In this document: positions 1 through 8,549 of the stretch, in pieces
How the letters are laid out: each line of letters begins with the position of its first letter
How positions within the stretch are numbered: position 1 is the first letter of the stretch
DNA from: Pannonibacter carbonis
GTDB lineage: Bacteria; Pseudomonadota; Alphaproteobacteria; Rhizobiales; Stappiaceae
Assembly: GCF_003012935.1 (NCBI RefSeq)
Contig: NZ_PUDR01000009.1
Location: 144,666-208,665 of the forward strand
Direction: 5' to 3'
DNA length: 64,000 nt
The notes under the pieces: generated by a model
Database searches by the model: none
Told to the model about the DNA's origin: nothing
What the model saw: the letters and a program-made list of their open reading frames with translations, nothing else
Position numbers and translations under genes: made by a program

Positions 1-704
1 AGATCCTCGTCGCGATCTCGGAAAGCCAGGAGCATGTGAAGAGCCAGGATGCGGCCGTGAAGAACGGGGTCTGGATCTTGAGCGAAGGTGTTGAATATCG
101 CGGTACGGCAGGAGCCGACACGATCAAGGTGGCAAGCCTGCCGGCTCGGGTTGATGGCGGCGCTGGCATTGACACGGTGGTGTTCACGGCGAACTTCGCG
201 GATGTGAAGATCCTGTCGGCGGACAAGGGCTTCGAGGTGATCGGCACCAAGGGCGGCCAGTCGGCGTCGCTGAGCAACGTGGAGCACCTGGTCTTCGGCG
301 ACGGCACGGAGCTGAAGCTGGACACCAGCGCCACGTCGGCCAAGCTGGTGCGCCTGTTCGATGCTGCCTTCGACCGGCCGGGCGACATCGCGGGCCTCAG
401 CGGCTGGGCGAAGGCGCTGAGCGAGGGCAAGGCGAGCCTTGCCTCGATCGCCGATGCCTTCGTCAAGTCGGCGGAGTTCGCTTCTCGCTTCGGCGCGAAC
501 CTGTCGGACGCGGGCTTCGTGCAGGCGGTCTACGAGAACGCCTTCGGCCGCTCTGCGGAGCCGGCGGGTCTGGCCGGCTGGGTCAAGGCAATGGGCGAGG
601 GCAAGTCGCGCGGCGACGTGCTCACGGCGATTGCCGAGAGCGCGGAACACATCCAGCTCACCGGCAACGTCACCGACGACGGCGTCTGGCTGATGGTCGC
701 CTAA
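1..704 (+). CDS. DUF4214 domain-containing protein, 3' part only
   Basis: The frame is open from the window edge (first full codon at position 3), so this is the last ~233 residues of a larger gene; the GTG at 36 is not needed as a start. The visible part begins with the tail of one DUF4214 unit (AISESQEHV...NGVW), continues through a linker with a DTIKV...GGAGIDTVVF stretch like a degenerate calcium-binding blade, then a VEHLVFGDGTELKLD strand, and ends in a complete two-lobed DUF4214 unit (LVRLFDAAFDRP...AESAEHIQ...DGVWL). DUF4214 occurs at the C-terminus of large, probably secreted bacterial proteins, often with RTX repeats. The exact role is unknown. The next gene carries the same module, so the two are probably functionally related. 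Confidence 0.8.
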   Translation, partial: ILVAISESQEHVKSQDAAVKNGVWILSEGVEYRGTAGADTIKVASLPARVDGGAGIDTVVFTANFADVKILSADKGFEVIGTKGGQSASLSNVEHLVFGDGTELKLDTSATSAKLVRLFDAAFDRPGDIAGLSGWAKALSEGKASLASIADAFVKSAEFASRFGANLSDAGFVQAVYENAFGRSAEPAGLAGWVKAMGEGKSRGDVLTAIAESAEHIQLTGNVTDDGVWLMVA

Positions 705-751
705 GCGCGATCAAACCCATCAGGGGCCGTCCCTTCCGGCCCATGCACAAG

Positions 752-779
752 GCCTCCCGGAGCAATCCGGGGGGCTTTT
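752..779 (+). terminator. Rho-independent terminator after the DUF4214 gene
   Basis: A 9-bp stem (752-760 with 767-775, one G-U pair) and a 6-base loop are followed by TTTT, 48 bases after the stop codon. Confidence 0.8.
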
Positions 780-816
780 GGTGTTGGGCTCGCGTTCGCT
801 TGCACAGACACGCTGG

Positions 817-857
817 ATTCCGGATCTGCGGTTCGCTTCGCTCACCTTGTCCGGAAT
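817..857. repeat. Short hairpin intergenic repeat (family C, copy 1)
   Basis: ATTCCGGA at 817-824 pairs with TCCGGAAT at 850-857 and encloses a TTCGCTTCGCT-like core. The same kind of sequence, ending in CCGG(A/G)ATGACG, recurs at 24083-24213; a looser relative lies at 58416-58490. Such hairpin units are common between genes in alphaproteobacteria. The remaining bases to 1074 are AT-rich and probably hold the promoter of the protease gene. Confidence 0.5.
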
Positions 858-1074
858 GACGAGGTTGGCAGGGAATGCAGAGGCGAGACCGAATGATTCA
901 TGTGCAGATTTTTAGGTAAACAGATTGTTTCGATCTGCTTTCCTGTTTTATGTATTATGATATGCATAACCTTTACATGACTTAACTCGGCTATAATGAC
1001 TTGATTACCAAGTGAATAAACCGTTGATATAGCATAAAAGATTAGTGTTGCCTCGAAAGAACTTGAGGCGGCAC

Positions 1075-3408
1075 ATGCGTATCGACACTTATGCCCTGAC
1101 TGGTCAATGGTATCTGGATGGTGCAGGCCAGGTCTCCGGGGCAGGGCGCGTGCACCTGAACCTCGGATCGGTCTGGAGCCAGACGGGTGGCGCGGGCATT
1201 TCAGTGGCGATTGTCGATGATGGCGTTGATCATCGGCACGTTGGCCTTAGAGAGGCCACGGCCAAGCTGTTTGCACAGACCGAAGCGCGTACGGGCGTCG
1301 ACGGTGATCCCGTCGGTTTCGGCAATGGCCATGGCACGGCCGTCGCCGGCATCATCGCCGGGTCTGCGGCAACCGGTGGGCCTGTCGGCATTGCGCCGGG
1401 TGTCGATCTTGCCTCGCTGCGGATCTTTGGCGAGGGCGGCCTGTCGATCCGTCAGGCCATGGGGCAACTGGCGGACTACGACATTGCCAACAACAGCTGG
1501 AGCTATTCGGTCGGCCTTTATCAGGCGTCGGCGTTCGGTCAGATTTCCTACTGGTCAGCCATTCGCTCAAATGTTGAAGACGCGCTGGTCAATGGCCGCG
1601 GGGGGCTCGGCACGATCATCGTCAAGTCGGCGGGCAATGGTCGGGGGGAAGGGCGATTTGGCACCGATGACCTGATCGCCAACATGGACGGCATCATCAG
1701 CGTCGGCGCGACGGATCATGCCGGAAAGGTTGCGTTCTATTCGACACCAGGCAGCAACATTCTCGTCAGCGCCCCGTCGTCCGGTGGCGGGCGCAGCGTC
1801 AAGACGCTCGATGTAACCGGCGCCGCCGGCTATGCCTCCGGAGACATTCATGATGGCTTTGGCGGCACGTCGGCTGCCGCGCCGATGGTCACCGGTGTTG
1901 TCGCGCTGATGCTGGCGGCCAATGCGCGGCTGACGCAGGCCGATGTTGCTGACATTCTGGCGCTGTCGGCACGGCCGACCGGCGCACTGCCGGGGGCGGT
2001 GCCCACAGGCTATGAGCAGCATACAAGCCAGATCAATGGCGCTGCCAACTGGAACGGTGGCGGGCTGCATTTTTCCAATGACTACGGCTTCGGCCTTGTC
2101 GATGCGCATCAGGCGGTTCGCATCGCGGAGACCTGGGGCATTGGCCGGACGGCTCAGCCGCAGACGCAGCTTGATGCCGGTTTCACCGACTGGGCGCTGG
2201 ATGCCAGCGGAACGGTGGCGCGGGCGACGGTGACAATTGCCGATGGTTTCGTGCTGTCGACGGCTGTGCTCGGGCTGTCCATGGCATCCGGGATGGAAGC
2301 GCTGCGTGATGTGTATCTTGTCTCTGCAGATGGATCCCGCAGCCTCGTACATCGGACCAACAAGGCGATTGATACGGCGGGCAGCGACTTTGCCTGGGAG
2401 TTCCTCACGCAACTGCCGCGCGGAGAAGAGGCAACAGGCACCTGGACCGTGGAACTGCAGTTCTCACGCGCCGTGACGTTGCCGGCGCTCGGCGTGTCAG
2501 CAACGCTGGAACTCGATGGACGGGCCGCAACTCAGGACAAGGTAATCTATTTCACGGCAGACAATGGCCGGTTCGGCTCGGGTTTGCTCGCCGATACGGG
2601 TAGCGCCGTCACGATCAACGCCGCAGCCATCAGCGAAGCAAGCCGGATCGACCTGACCGGAGCCGGAGAGACCTGGCTGGGTGGACGGACACTGGCGATC
2701 AGTGCGCCGACGAAGGTCACGACCGTGGTGACAGGTGACGGCAATGACCGCATCGTTGCCCATGATCAGGGCGTTATCATCTGGTCGGGGCGCGGAGACG
2801 ATGTAGTGCTGGGTGGCGCCGGCAATGATGTCTTTATAGATGGGGCAGGAAACGACCTCTATGACGGCGGGCTCGGACTGGACGTGCTGCTGGTCGACAG
2901 CCTGTATGATGCCGCAATCTTCAAGATAAGTGTTGCTGAAGGCAACCGGATCCTGATGCAGCATGCAGATGAACTGGATCAACTCAACAGCATCGAGCGC
3001 ATCGGCTTCAAGGACGGCACCATGCTGGCCTTCGACAATGACGGCACGGCGGGGCAGCTCTACCGGCTGTACCAGACCGCGTTCAATCGCACCCCGGACG
3101 CCGAAGGCTTCCGCAGCTGGCTCGACGTGGCCGACAGCGGCACCAGTCTCATGGACATCGCCGATGCCTTCACACGCTCGGCCGAGTTCAACGCGATCTA
3201 CAACAGCTTGCCGTCCACCCGCGAGAAGGTGGCCGCCTTCTACAGCAACAGCCTGGGCCGGACGCCGGATGAAAACGGCCTCGAGGCCTGGAGCACCATG
3301 GTGGCCTCGACCCGCACCGCGGATGCGACCCTGCTGCTGGGGTTCTCGGAATCTGCAGAGAAGCGGCTCCTGACTCAGTCCCTGTTCGACGACGGGTTCC
3401 TGTTCTGA
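1075..3408 (+). CDS. Subtilisin-like (S8) serine protease with C-terminal calcium-binding and DUF4214 modules
   Basis: Predicted secreted peptidase of 777 residues. The catalytic residues are visible: Asp48 (VAIVDDG), His86 (GNGHGT), oxyanion Asn188 (SAGNG) and Ser266 (GGTSAAAP). A P/Homo B-like beta domain follows (about 365-490), as in kexin-type proteases. Next come RTX-like repeats (GDGNDRI, GRGDDVVLGGAGNDV, about 560-620) and a DUF4214 pair (about 660-777). No N-terminal signal peptide is seen, which fits type I secretion of RTX proteins, but no T1SS genes lie in the window. I start at the ATG at 1075, which has AGGCGG just upstream; an in-frame GTG at 1045 would add 10 residues and lacks a good ribosome site. 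The upstream region is unusually AT-rich. The substrate is unknown. Confidence 0.88.
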   Translation: MRIDTYALTGQWYLDGAGQVSGAGRVHLNLGSVWSQTGGAGISVAIVDDGVDHRHVGLREATAKLFAQTEARTGVDGDPVGFGNGHGTAVAGIIAGSAATGGPVGIAPGVDLASLRIFGEGGLSIRQAMGQLADYDIANNSWSYSVGLYQASAFGQISYWSAIRSNVEDALVNGRGGLGTIIVKSAGNGRGEGRFGTDDLIANMDGIISVGATDHAGKVAFYSTPGSNILVSAPSSGGGRSVKTLDVTGAAGYASGDIHDGFGGTSAAAPMVTGVVALMLAANARLTQADVADILALSARPTGALPGAVPTGYEQHTSQINGAANWNGGGLHFSNDYGFGLVDAHQAVRIAETWGIGRTAQPQTQLDAGFTDWALDASGTVARATVTIADGFVLSTAVLGLSMASGMEALRDVYLVSADGSRSLVHRTNKAIDTAGSDFAWEFLTQLPRGEEATGTWTVELQFSRAVTLPALGVSATLELDGRAATQDKVIYFTADNGRFGSGLLADTGSAVTINAAAISEASRIDLTGAGETWLGGRTLAISAPTKVTTVVTGDGNDRIVAHDQGVIIWSGRGDDVVLGGAGNDVFIDGAGNDLYDGGLGLDVLLVDSLYDAAIFKISVAEGNRILMQHADELDQLNSIERIGFKDGTMLAFDNDGTAGQLYRLYQTAFNRTPDAEGFRSWLDVADSGTSLMDIADAFTRSAEFNAIYNSLPSTREKVAAFYSNSLGRTPDENGLEAWSTMVASTRTADATLLLGFSESAEKRLLTQSLFDDGFLF

Positions 3409-3421
3409 GCCGGTCTTTGCG

Positions 3422-3652
3422 TCAGTGGGCGGCCTGACGCACCAGCCGGGCCACAAGCTTGCGCGCAAGCGGGGCGACAACCAGGATCGTGGGGAAGGCA
3501 ACGGCCCAGGCAACCAGCCAGCTCTGAAGCCAGAGCGGCACGAAGCCGGGATCGAAACCGAAGGCTCTGAAGGTCGCGATGCCTGAAACGATCAGGGACA
3601 TCAGCCCCGATACGATCAGGCCGAACAATACGGGTGCAAATCTCGGGTGCAT
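3422..3652 (-). CDS. DUF2798 family small membrane protein
   Basis: 76 residues with two hydrophobic segments (about 8-28 and 42-63) separated by a short loop (FGFDPGFVPLWLQSW) and a basic C-terminus (RKLVARLVRQ). This size and the two-helix pattern with a conserved tryptophan-rich loop and FPTILVVAPLARKLV match DUF2798, an inner-membrane family of unknown function. It lies 23 bases downstream of the decarboxylase gene on the same strand and is probably its last co-transcribed neighbour. Its tail converges on the protease gene. Confidence 0.75.
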   Translation of the reverse strand: MHPRFAPVLFGLIVSGLMSLIVSGIATFRAFGFDPGFVPLWLQSWLVAWAVAFPTILVVAPLARKLVARLVRQAAH

Positions 3653-3675
3653 TGCTGTCTCCTGTCGCGCCGGGC

Positions 3676-5097
3676 TCAGTTCAGCCCACGCGCGATTTCC
3701 GTGATCACGTCAAACGCCATCATCACGTCGTCCCGGGTGCAATCGAACTGCCCCGCCTGGAAGCGAATGACGAACCGACCGTCGACCATCGTTTGCGTCA
3801 GGTAGATGCGGCCATCATCATTGATGGCCGTGATCAGCCGCTGGTTCAATGCGTCAAGTTCGCCCGATGAAGCGCCGGGATCATAGCGGAAGGAAAACAG
3901 CGACAGCATCGGCTCGGTGATGATCTCGAAGTCGGGCTCGCCGCGCAGTTTTTCGGCCAGTTCCTGCGCCCAGGCGACATGATTGCGGATCATCTGGCGC
4001 AGGCCATCAAGTCCGTGGGCGCGGATCAGGAACCAGAGTTTCAGCGCGCGGAAGCGGCGGCCGAGCGGCACGGACCATTCCGAATAGTTGATGATGCCGT
4101 CCTTGCCGTGGGTCTTCAGATAATCCGGCCGGATCGCCAGGGTGCGCACGAGGCTGTCGGGATCGCGGATGTACTGCACCGAGCAGTCGAACTGGGCGCC
4201 GAGCCACTTGTGCGGATTGAGCACCAAGCTGTCGGCCCACTCGATGCCGCGCCAGTGGTCGCGCAATTCGGGGCAGATCATGGCAGCGCCCGCCCAGGCG
4301 GCGTCCACATGCAGGAATAGGCCGTTGTCGCGGGCAATCGGCCCCAGTTCAGTCAGGTCATCGGTGCCGCCGACGCCGGTTCCGCCGACGCAGGCGATGA
4401 GCCCGGCCGGAAGGTAGCCGGCCGCCCGGTCCGCCGCGATGGCGGCCTTGAGCGCGTCCGGGTCCATGGCGCGGGCGGGGCCCTTCACCGGGATGCGCAC
4501 CAGATTGTCGCCGCCGATGCCGGCGATCCAGATCGCCCGGTCAATCGAGGTGTGCACCTCGCCGGAGGCATAGACGCGCAGGCGCGGGGCCCCCGACAGG
4601 CCATCCGCATTGCCGCGCCAGGCGAGTGCCCGTTCGCGCAGGGTGAGGACGGCGGCAAGGGTTGCGGAGGAGGCGGAATCCTGGATGACGCCGTGATAGC
4701 CCTCGGGCAGGCCGAGCCCCTGGCGCAGCCAGTCAAGCACGCGGGTTTCCAGTTCGGTCGCTGCCGGTGACGTCTGCCACAGCATGCACTGCGCCGCCAT
4801 GGCGGTGACGAGATACTCTGCGATCACCGACACGGGTGCGGCGTTGGCCGGGAAATAGGCGAAGAAGCGCGGATGCTGCCAATGGGTCATGCCGGGCAGG
4901 ATGTCGCGCTCGAAATCGGCGAAGATGGTCTCCATCGCCTCGGCGCTGTCCGGCGGCGAGGCTGGTACCTTCGCCGCGATCTCGCCCGGCTGGGTCTGGG
5001 CGCGTACGGGCCGCTCGCGCAGACCCTCGCGGTAGTCTGCGCTCCAGTCGGCGGCACGATGTGCCCAGTGACGAAACTCGCTCTTGTCCACGCGCAT
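3676..5097 (-). CDS. PLP-dependent group II decarboxylase, aromatic-L-amino-acid type
   Basis: 473 residues, the normal length of aromatic-L-amino-acid/tyrosine decarboxylases. Visible features are the HPRFFAYFPA substrate-entry motif, the active-site His of EVHTS (about 182), Asp265 in HVDAAWAG, which pairs with the pyridine nitrogen, and Lys297 in NPHKW, the Schiff-base lysine. These enzymes decarboxylate aromatic amino acids to amines (tryptamine, tyramine, phenylethylamine). Substrate choice cannot be read from sequence, and an aldehyde-forming (phenylacetaldehyde-synthase-like) variant is possible. Start chosen at 5097 (MRVDKSEFRHW), which matches family N-termini; a GGGAGG lies directly against the ATG, closer than usual. 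An upstream in-frame start at 5154 would add 19 residues without family support. Confidence 0.88.
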   Translation of the reverse strand: MRVDKSEFRHWAHRAADWSADYREGLRERPVRAQTQPGEIAAKVPASPPDSAEAMETIFADFERDILPGMTHWQHPRFFAYFPANAAPVSVIAEYLVTAMAAQCMLWQTSPAATELETRVLDWLRQGLGLPEGYHGVIQDSASSATLAAVLTLRERALAWRGNADGLSGAPRLRVYASGEVHTSIDRAIWIAGIGGDNLVRIPVKGPARAMDPDALKAAIAADRAAGYLPAGLIACVGGTGVGGTDDLTELGPIARDNGLFLHVDAAWAGAAMICPELRDHWRGIEWADSLVLNPHKWLGAQFDCSVQYIRDPDSLVRTLAIRPDYLKTHGKDGIINYSEWSVPLGRRFRALKLWFLIRAHGLDGLRQMIRNHVAWAQELAEKLRGEPDFEIITEPMLSLFSFRYDPGASSGELDALNQRLITAINDDGRIYLTQTMVDGRFVIRFQAGQFDCTRDDVMMAFDVITEIARGLN

Positions 5098-5271
5098 CCT
5101 CCCAAATGGCTCGGTATTTTCGGTAGGGGTAGACGCGCCGACCGAGCGTGGCAAGGCGTGTCTTGCCGGGCGCGCGTCTGGCGCGCGTCTGGCGCTTGGC
5201 TCAGGCTGTGGATTTGGTTAGGCTTTCGCGCGAATGCGGACAGGACCGCATCACCTGAACCCGGAGACACC

Positions 5272-6342
5272 ATGGAACCCCTGACGGTGCTTGGCACGAT
5301 CAGCGGCACGTCCGCTGACGGGATCGATCTGGCGGAGATCCGGACAGACGGGGTGCGAATGCAGGCCGCAGGGCTATCGCGCACATTGCCCTATCAGCCT
5401 CAGACCCGTTTAGCCATCCTGGCCGCGATTGCCGCAGGTCCGGCGGCGCGCAGTGGCTGGAAGGCCTTGTCGGATGCCGTCACCGAAGACCACCAGACCA
5501 CGATTGCGACGTTCCTCGACGAGACCGGCAACCGCCCGGATCTCGTCGTCTTCCATGGCCAGACGATCTGGCATGATCCTTCGGCGGGCGAAACCGTGCA
5601 GCTGGGTGATCCGCAGCAGCTGGCCGACGCATTGCGCCTGCCGGTGATCGGTGATCTGCGTCAGGCGGATGTGGCAGCGGGCGGGCAGGGCGCGCCGCTG
5701 GTGCCGGTGTTCCACAAGGCGCTTGCCGGCAAGCTGCGCCAGCCCCTGTGTTTCCTCAACATCGGCGGCGTCTCCAACCTGACCTATATCGATGGTGAGG
5801 ACCTGCTGGCGTTCGATGTCGGCCCGGGCAATGCGCTGCTCGATGATTTCGTCCGCCGCTCCGGCGTTGACGACTTCGACCGGGATGGTCGCTGGTCGGC
5901 TGGCGGGCACGTGGATGTGGCGCGGCTGGTGGTCGCTCTGACGCACCCCTATTTTGCCCAGCCGGCGCCGAAGTCGCTCGATCGGAACGCCTTTTCGCTG
6001 AAATGGGTGGAGGGCATGAGCCTGCTCGATGGCGCGGCGACCCTGGCGGCAATCACCGCCGAGGCGGTCGCCCGCGCGGTTGCCCTGTTGCCGAAGGAAC
6101 CGAAGCTATGGGTCGTCTGTGGCGGCGGCCGGCGCAATCCCTCCATCATGGCAGAACTGGCGCAACGCGTGCCCGGCAAGGTGGAAAATGCCGACGCGCA
6201 TGGCATCGATGGCGATGCTCTGGAAGCGCAGGCGATGGCCTTTCTCGGGGCAAGGTTCATGGCCGGACTGCCGACGAGCTATCCGGCAACAACGGGCGCC
6301 CGCGAGCCGGTCATTGGCGGGCGGCTGTACCGGCCGCGCTGA
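5272..6342 (+). CDS. anmK: Anhydro-N-acetylmuramic acid kinase
   Basis: Cytoplasmic sugar kinase of 356 residues that opens and phosphorylates 1,6-anhydro-MurNAc from peptidoglycan turnover, giving MurNAc-6-phosphate. The family signature GTISGTSADGIDLAEI is at the N-terminus (usually GTMSGTSLDGID). VFHGQTIWH, INIGGVSNLTY and FDVGPGNALLDDFV are the further ATPase-fold motifs, and CGGGRRNPSIM lies near the C-terminus. Start at the ATG at 5272, just after CCCGGAGACACC. A much longer open frame upstream is read-through of the divergent decarboxylase region. It is divergent from the decarboxylase and sits 41 bases before a GntR gene. Confidence 0.93.
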   Translation: MEPLTVLGTISGTSADGIDLAEIRTDGVRMQAAGLSRTLPYQPQTRLAILAAIAAGPAARSGWKALSDAVTEDHQTTIATFLDETGNRPDLVVFHGQTIWHDPSAGETVQLGDPQQLADALRLPVIGDLRQADVAAGGQGAPLVPVFHKALAGKLRQPLCFLNIGGVSNLTYIDGEDLLAFDVGPGNALLDDFVRRSGVDDFDRDGRWSAGGHVDVARLVVALTHPYFAQPAPKSLDRNAFSLKWVEGMSLLDGAATLAAITAEAVARAVALLPKEPKLWVVCGGGRRNPSIMAELAQRVPGKVENADAHGIDGDALEAQAMAFLGARFMAGLPTSYPATTGAREPVIGGRLYRPR

Positions 6343-6383
6343 GGCGCTTTTCAATGGGCGGGACACCGGTTAGACAGGGTGCC

Positions 6384-7001
6384 ATGAACGGAGCAGAGAT
6401 CTACAAGCGTCTCGTCGAGGCCATCGAGGACCGCACGCTGAAGCCGGGCGACCGGCTGCGCGAGGCAGACCTTGCCGAAACCTTCGGCGTCAGCCGCACG
6501 CCCATCCGCGAAGGCCTGAAACGGCTGGAGGCGCAGGGGCTTGCCGTGCACGAGCCGAACCGGGGCATGGTGATCCCGACGCTGGATCACGGTCAGATTT
6601 CCGAAGTCTATTACATGCGCGAGGTGCTGGAAGGCACGGCCGCGCGGCTGGCAGCCCAGCATGCCTCCAACGCCGAGATCGAGATCCTGCAGGACCTGGT
6701 CGAGGCTGACCGGCAGCGCATCGCCGACGAGGCCTCGCTGGTGCGCTCCAACCGCGAGTTCCACCGCCGGCTCTATCTTGCCTCGCACAACCGCTATCTC
6801 GTCGGCCTGATCGATCACCTGCGCCTGTCGATGATCCTGATGGCCGGCACCACGCTGGACACGCCGGAGCGCCGGGAAACCGCCGTCGAGGAACACGCAG
6901 CCATCGTGCGGGCCATTGCGGACCGCGATTCCGACGCCGCCGAAACCCTCGCCCGCCGCCACATCGAACGGGCAGAAAAGACCCGGCTGAAGAAGAGCTG
7001 A
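6384..7001 (+). CDS. GntR-family (FCD subfamily) transcriptional regulator
   Basis: 205 residues. The N-terminal winged helix (about 5-70; GDRLREADLAETFGVSRTPIREGLKRLEAQGL) is followed by an all-helical FCD ligand domain (about 80-200) with the usual histidine/aspartate metal site spread over REFHRRLY and EEHAAIVRAI...RRHIERA. FCD regulators mostly sense organic acids or sugars. It is 41 bases downstream of anmK and upstream of an orphan TRAP binding protein, so it could regulate either. The frame is open far upstream but the ATG at 6384 begins the conserved domain. Confidence 0.85.
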   Translation: MNGAEIYKRLVEAIEDRTLKPGDRLREADLAETFGVSRTPIREGLKRLEAQGLAVHEPNRGMVIPTLDHGQISEVYYMREVLEGTAARLAAQHASNAEIEILQDLVEADRQRIADEASLVRSNREFHRRLYLASHNRYLVGLIDHLRLSMILMAGTTLDTPERRETAVEEHAAIVRAIADRDSDAAETLARRHIERAEKTRLKKS

Positions 7002-7020
7002 GGCGGGAGAGCTATCACCT

Positions 7021-7212
7021 ATGTGGCCAGACGGCTTTTGAGGCCTCTCAGCCCCCCTCCCCCTCGTGGGGAGGGGTGGGGGGCACGGGAGGCCATCAGG
7101 TCACAAAGCGCCTGAAGTAAGCCTAGTCAGAAACGTAAGTTCCCTGGATTTACGTCCGCTCCCCCCACCCCCAACCCCTCCCCACGAGGGGGAGGGGAGC
7201 GATAGGCCTCGA
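7021..7212. repeat. Palindromic intergenic element, family A, copy 1
   Basis: MITE-like element of about 190 bases. The left end has TGTGGCCAGACGGC then GGCCTCTCAG and a palindrome around CCCCCTCGTGGGGAGGGG (7055-7076). The right end has the inverse palindrome (7175-7198). The ~90-base core between them is the reverse complement of the cores at 9741-9820 and 58741-58820. No open reading frame with coding character lies in it. It fills most of the 383-base gap before the TRAP gene. Confidence 0.75.
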
Positions 7213-7384
7213 TCAATGTCGTCTGCCGGCTGCGACCGACTGCAATGGGTCATTGTGCTTTGGCCTGCCTGCATACGCCTCCCCACCGCAATGCACCCTG
7301 TTTGTTTTGACGTGGCATCTGGCCAAATCGCCGTCCGGGTGGTTAATCTTGGGCCACAACCGCGAAGACGGGGAGGAGAACAGC

Positions 7385-8467
7385 ATGCAACGTCGTGAGT
7401 TCCTGAAAGCCGGTGCGATTGCCGCTGCCGCCAGCCCGCTGCTGGCAGCGCCTGCGATTGCCCAGGCGACACTGAACCTGAAACTGGTCGGCGGTTTCCC
7501 GCGCGGCTTTCCGGGCGTTGGCACCGGTGCCGAGAAGCTGGCCAAGCGCATCGAGGGCATGACCGACGGCAAGGTGAAGATCACCTATTACGGCGGCGGC
7601 GAGCTGGTTCCCCCGTTCGAGGTGTTCTCGGCGGTGTCGAGCGGGGCGGCCGACATGGGCCATACGGCGCCCTATTTCCACGCCGGCAAGGTGCGCTCGG
7701 CGATGTATTTCACCACGGTTCCCTACGGCCTTGACCAGACCGAGCTGTCCGGCTGGATCAGTTATGGCGGTGGTCAGGAACTGTGGGACGAGGCCTATGC
7801 GCCGTTTGGCGTGAAGTCCTTCTATGCCGGCGGCTCCGGCGCGCAGGCGGGTGGCTGGTTCAAGAAGCCGATCGAGAAGCTCGATGATCTGGCCGGCCTC
7901 AAGATGCGCATTGCCGGGCTTGGCGGCGATGTCATGCGCAAGCTGGGCGTCAACACCGTGCTGACGCCTCCTCCGGAAATCTATCCGGCCCTGCAGTCCG
8001 GTGTCGTCGATGCGGCAGAATTCGTCGGTCCGTGGAACGACGTGGCACTCGGCCTCTACAAGGTTGCGCCCTATTACTACCTGCCTGCCTTCCATGAGCC
8101 GGGACCGGCGCTGGAAATGATGGTGAACCAGAACGTCTGGGGCAACATGTCGCCGACGCTGCAGGCGATCTTCGCCAGCGCCGCCAAGGCGCAGGCCGAG
8201 GACACGATTGCCGAGTTCCGCTACAACAACACGCGCGTGCTTGCGGATCTGGTGACCAAGGGCGCCAAGGTCTCGGCCTTCCCGGCGGATGTGGTGGCGG
8301 CGCTGGGCAAGGCCTCGCAGGAGGTGCTCGAGGCGTTCCCGAAGGGCGACCCGATGTCGGAAAAGATCCACGGCGCCTATGTCGACTACATCAAGCAGTG
8401 CTCGGCCTATACCAAGGCGATGGAAGGCCGGATGTATGCCGACCGTGCGGCTGTCTGGGGCTCGTAA
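7385..8467 (+). CDS. TRAP transporter substrate-binding protein, DctP family (TakP-like)
   Basis: 360-residue periplasmic binding protein. The N-terminus QRREFLKAGAIAAAASPLLAAPAIAQA is a twin-arginine-type signal with AQA cleavage. The mature part is a DctP fold: GLKMRIAGLGGDVMRKLG and PPPEIYPALQSGVVDAAEFVGPWND correspond to the ligand loop of TakP-type proteins, where the Ala-Glu-(Trp/Phe) stretch binds 2-oxo acids through a cation. No Q or M membrane subunit is nearby, so the transporter partner must be encoded elsewhere. GGGGAGGAG lies just upstream of the ATG at 7385, which decides the start against a longer frame from 7253. The ligand is not known; a 2-oxo or hydroxy acid is the family-based guess. 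Confidence 0.85.
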   Translation: MQRREFLKAGAIAAAASPLLAAPAIAQATLNLKLVGGFPRGFPGVGTGAEKLAKRIEGMTDGKVKITYYGGGELVPPFEVFSAVSSGAADMGHTAPYFHAGKVRSAMYFTTVPYGLDQTELSGWISYGGGQELWDEAYAPFGVKSFYAGGSGAQAGGWFKKPIEKLDDLAGLKMRIAGLGGDVMRKLGVNTVLTPPPEIYPALQSGVVDAAEFVGPWNDVALGLYKVAPYYYLPAFHEPGPALEMMVNQNVWGNMSPTLQAIFASAAKAQAEDTIAEFRYNNTRVLADLVTKGAKVSAFPADVVAALGKASQEVLEAFPKGDPMSEKIHGAYVDYIKQCSAYTKAMEGRMYADRAAVWGS

Positions 8468-8491
8468 GCCGCGTATCTGATCCAATCGGAA

Positions 8492-8524
8492 GGCGGCGGG
8501 ATGGTCAGCATCCCGCCGCCTTTC
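8492..8524 (+). terminator. Rho-independent terminator after the TRAP binding protein
   Basis: Perfect 12-bp GC stem (8492-8503 with 8509-8520), 5-base loop GTCAG, then TTTCCT. It separates the TRAP gene from the peptidase gene that starts 26 bases later. Confidence 0.85.
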
Positions 8525-8549
8525 CTGTCTGAGCAGAATGGAAGTGACC

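Noticed and set aside
4873..5271. N-terminal extension of anmK by 133 codons
   Set aside because: It overlaps the divergent decarboxylase gene and the anmK family begins at the ATG at 5272.
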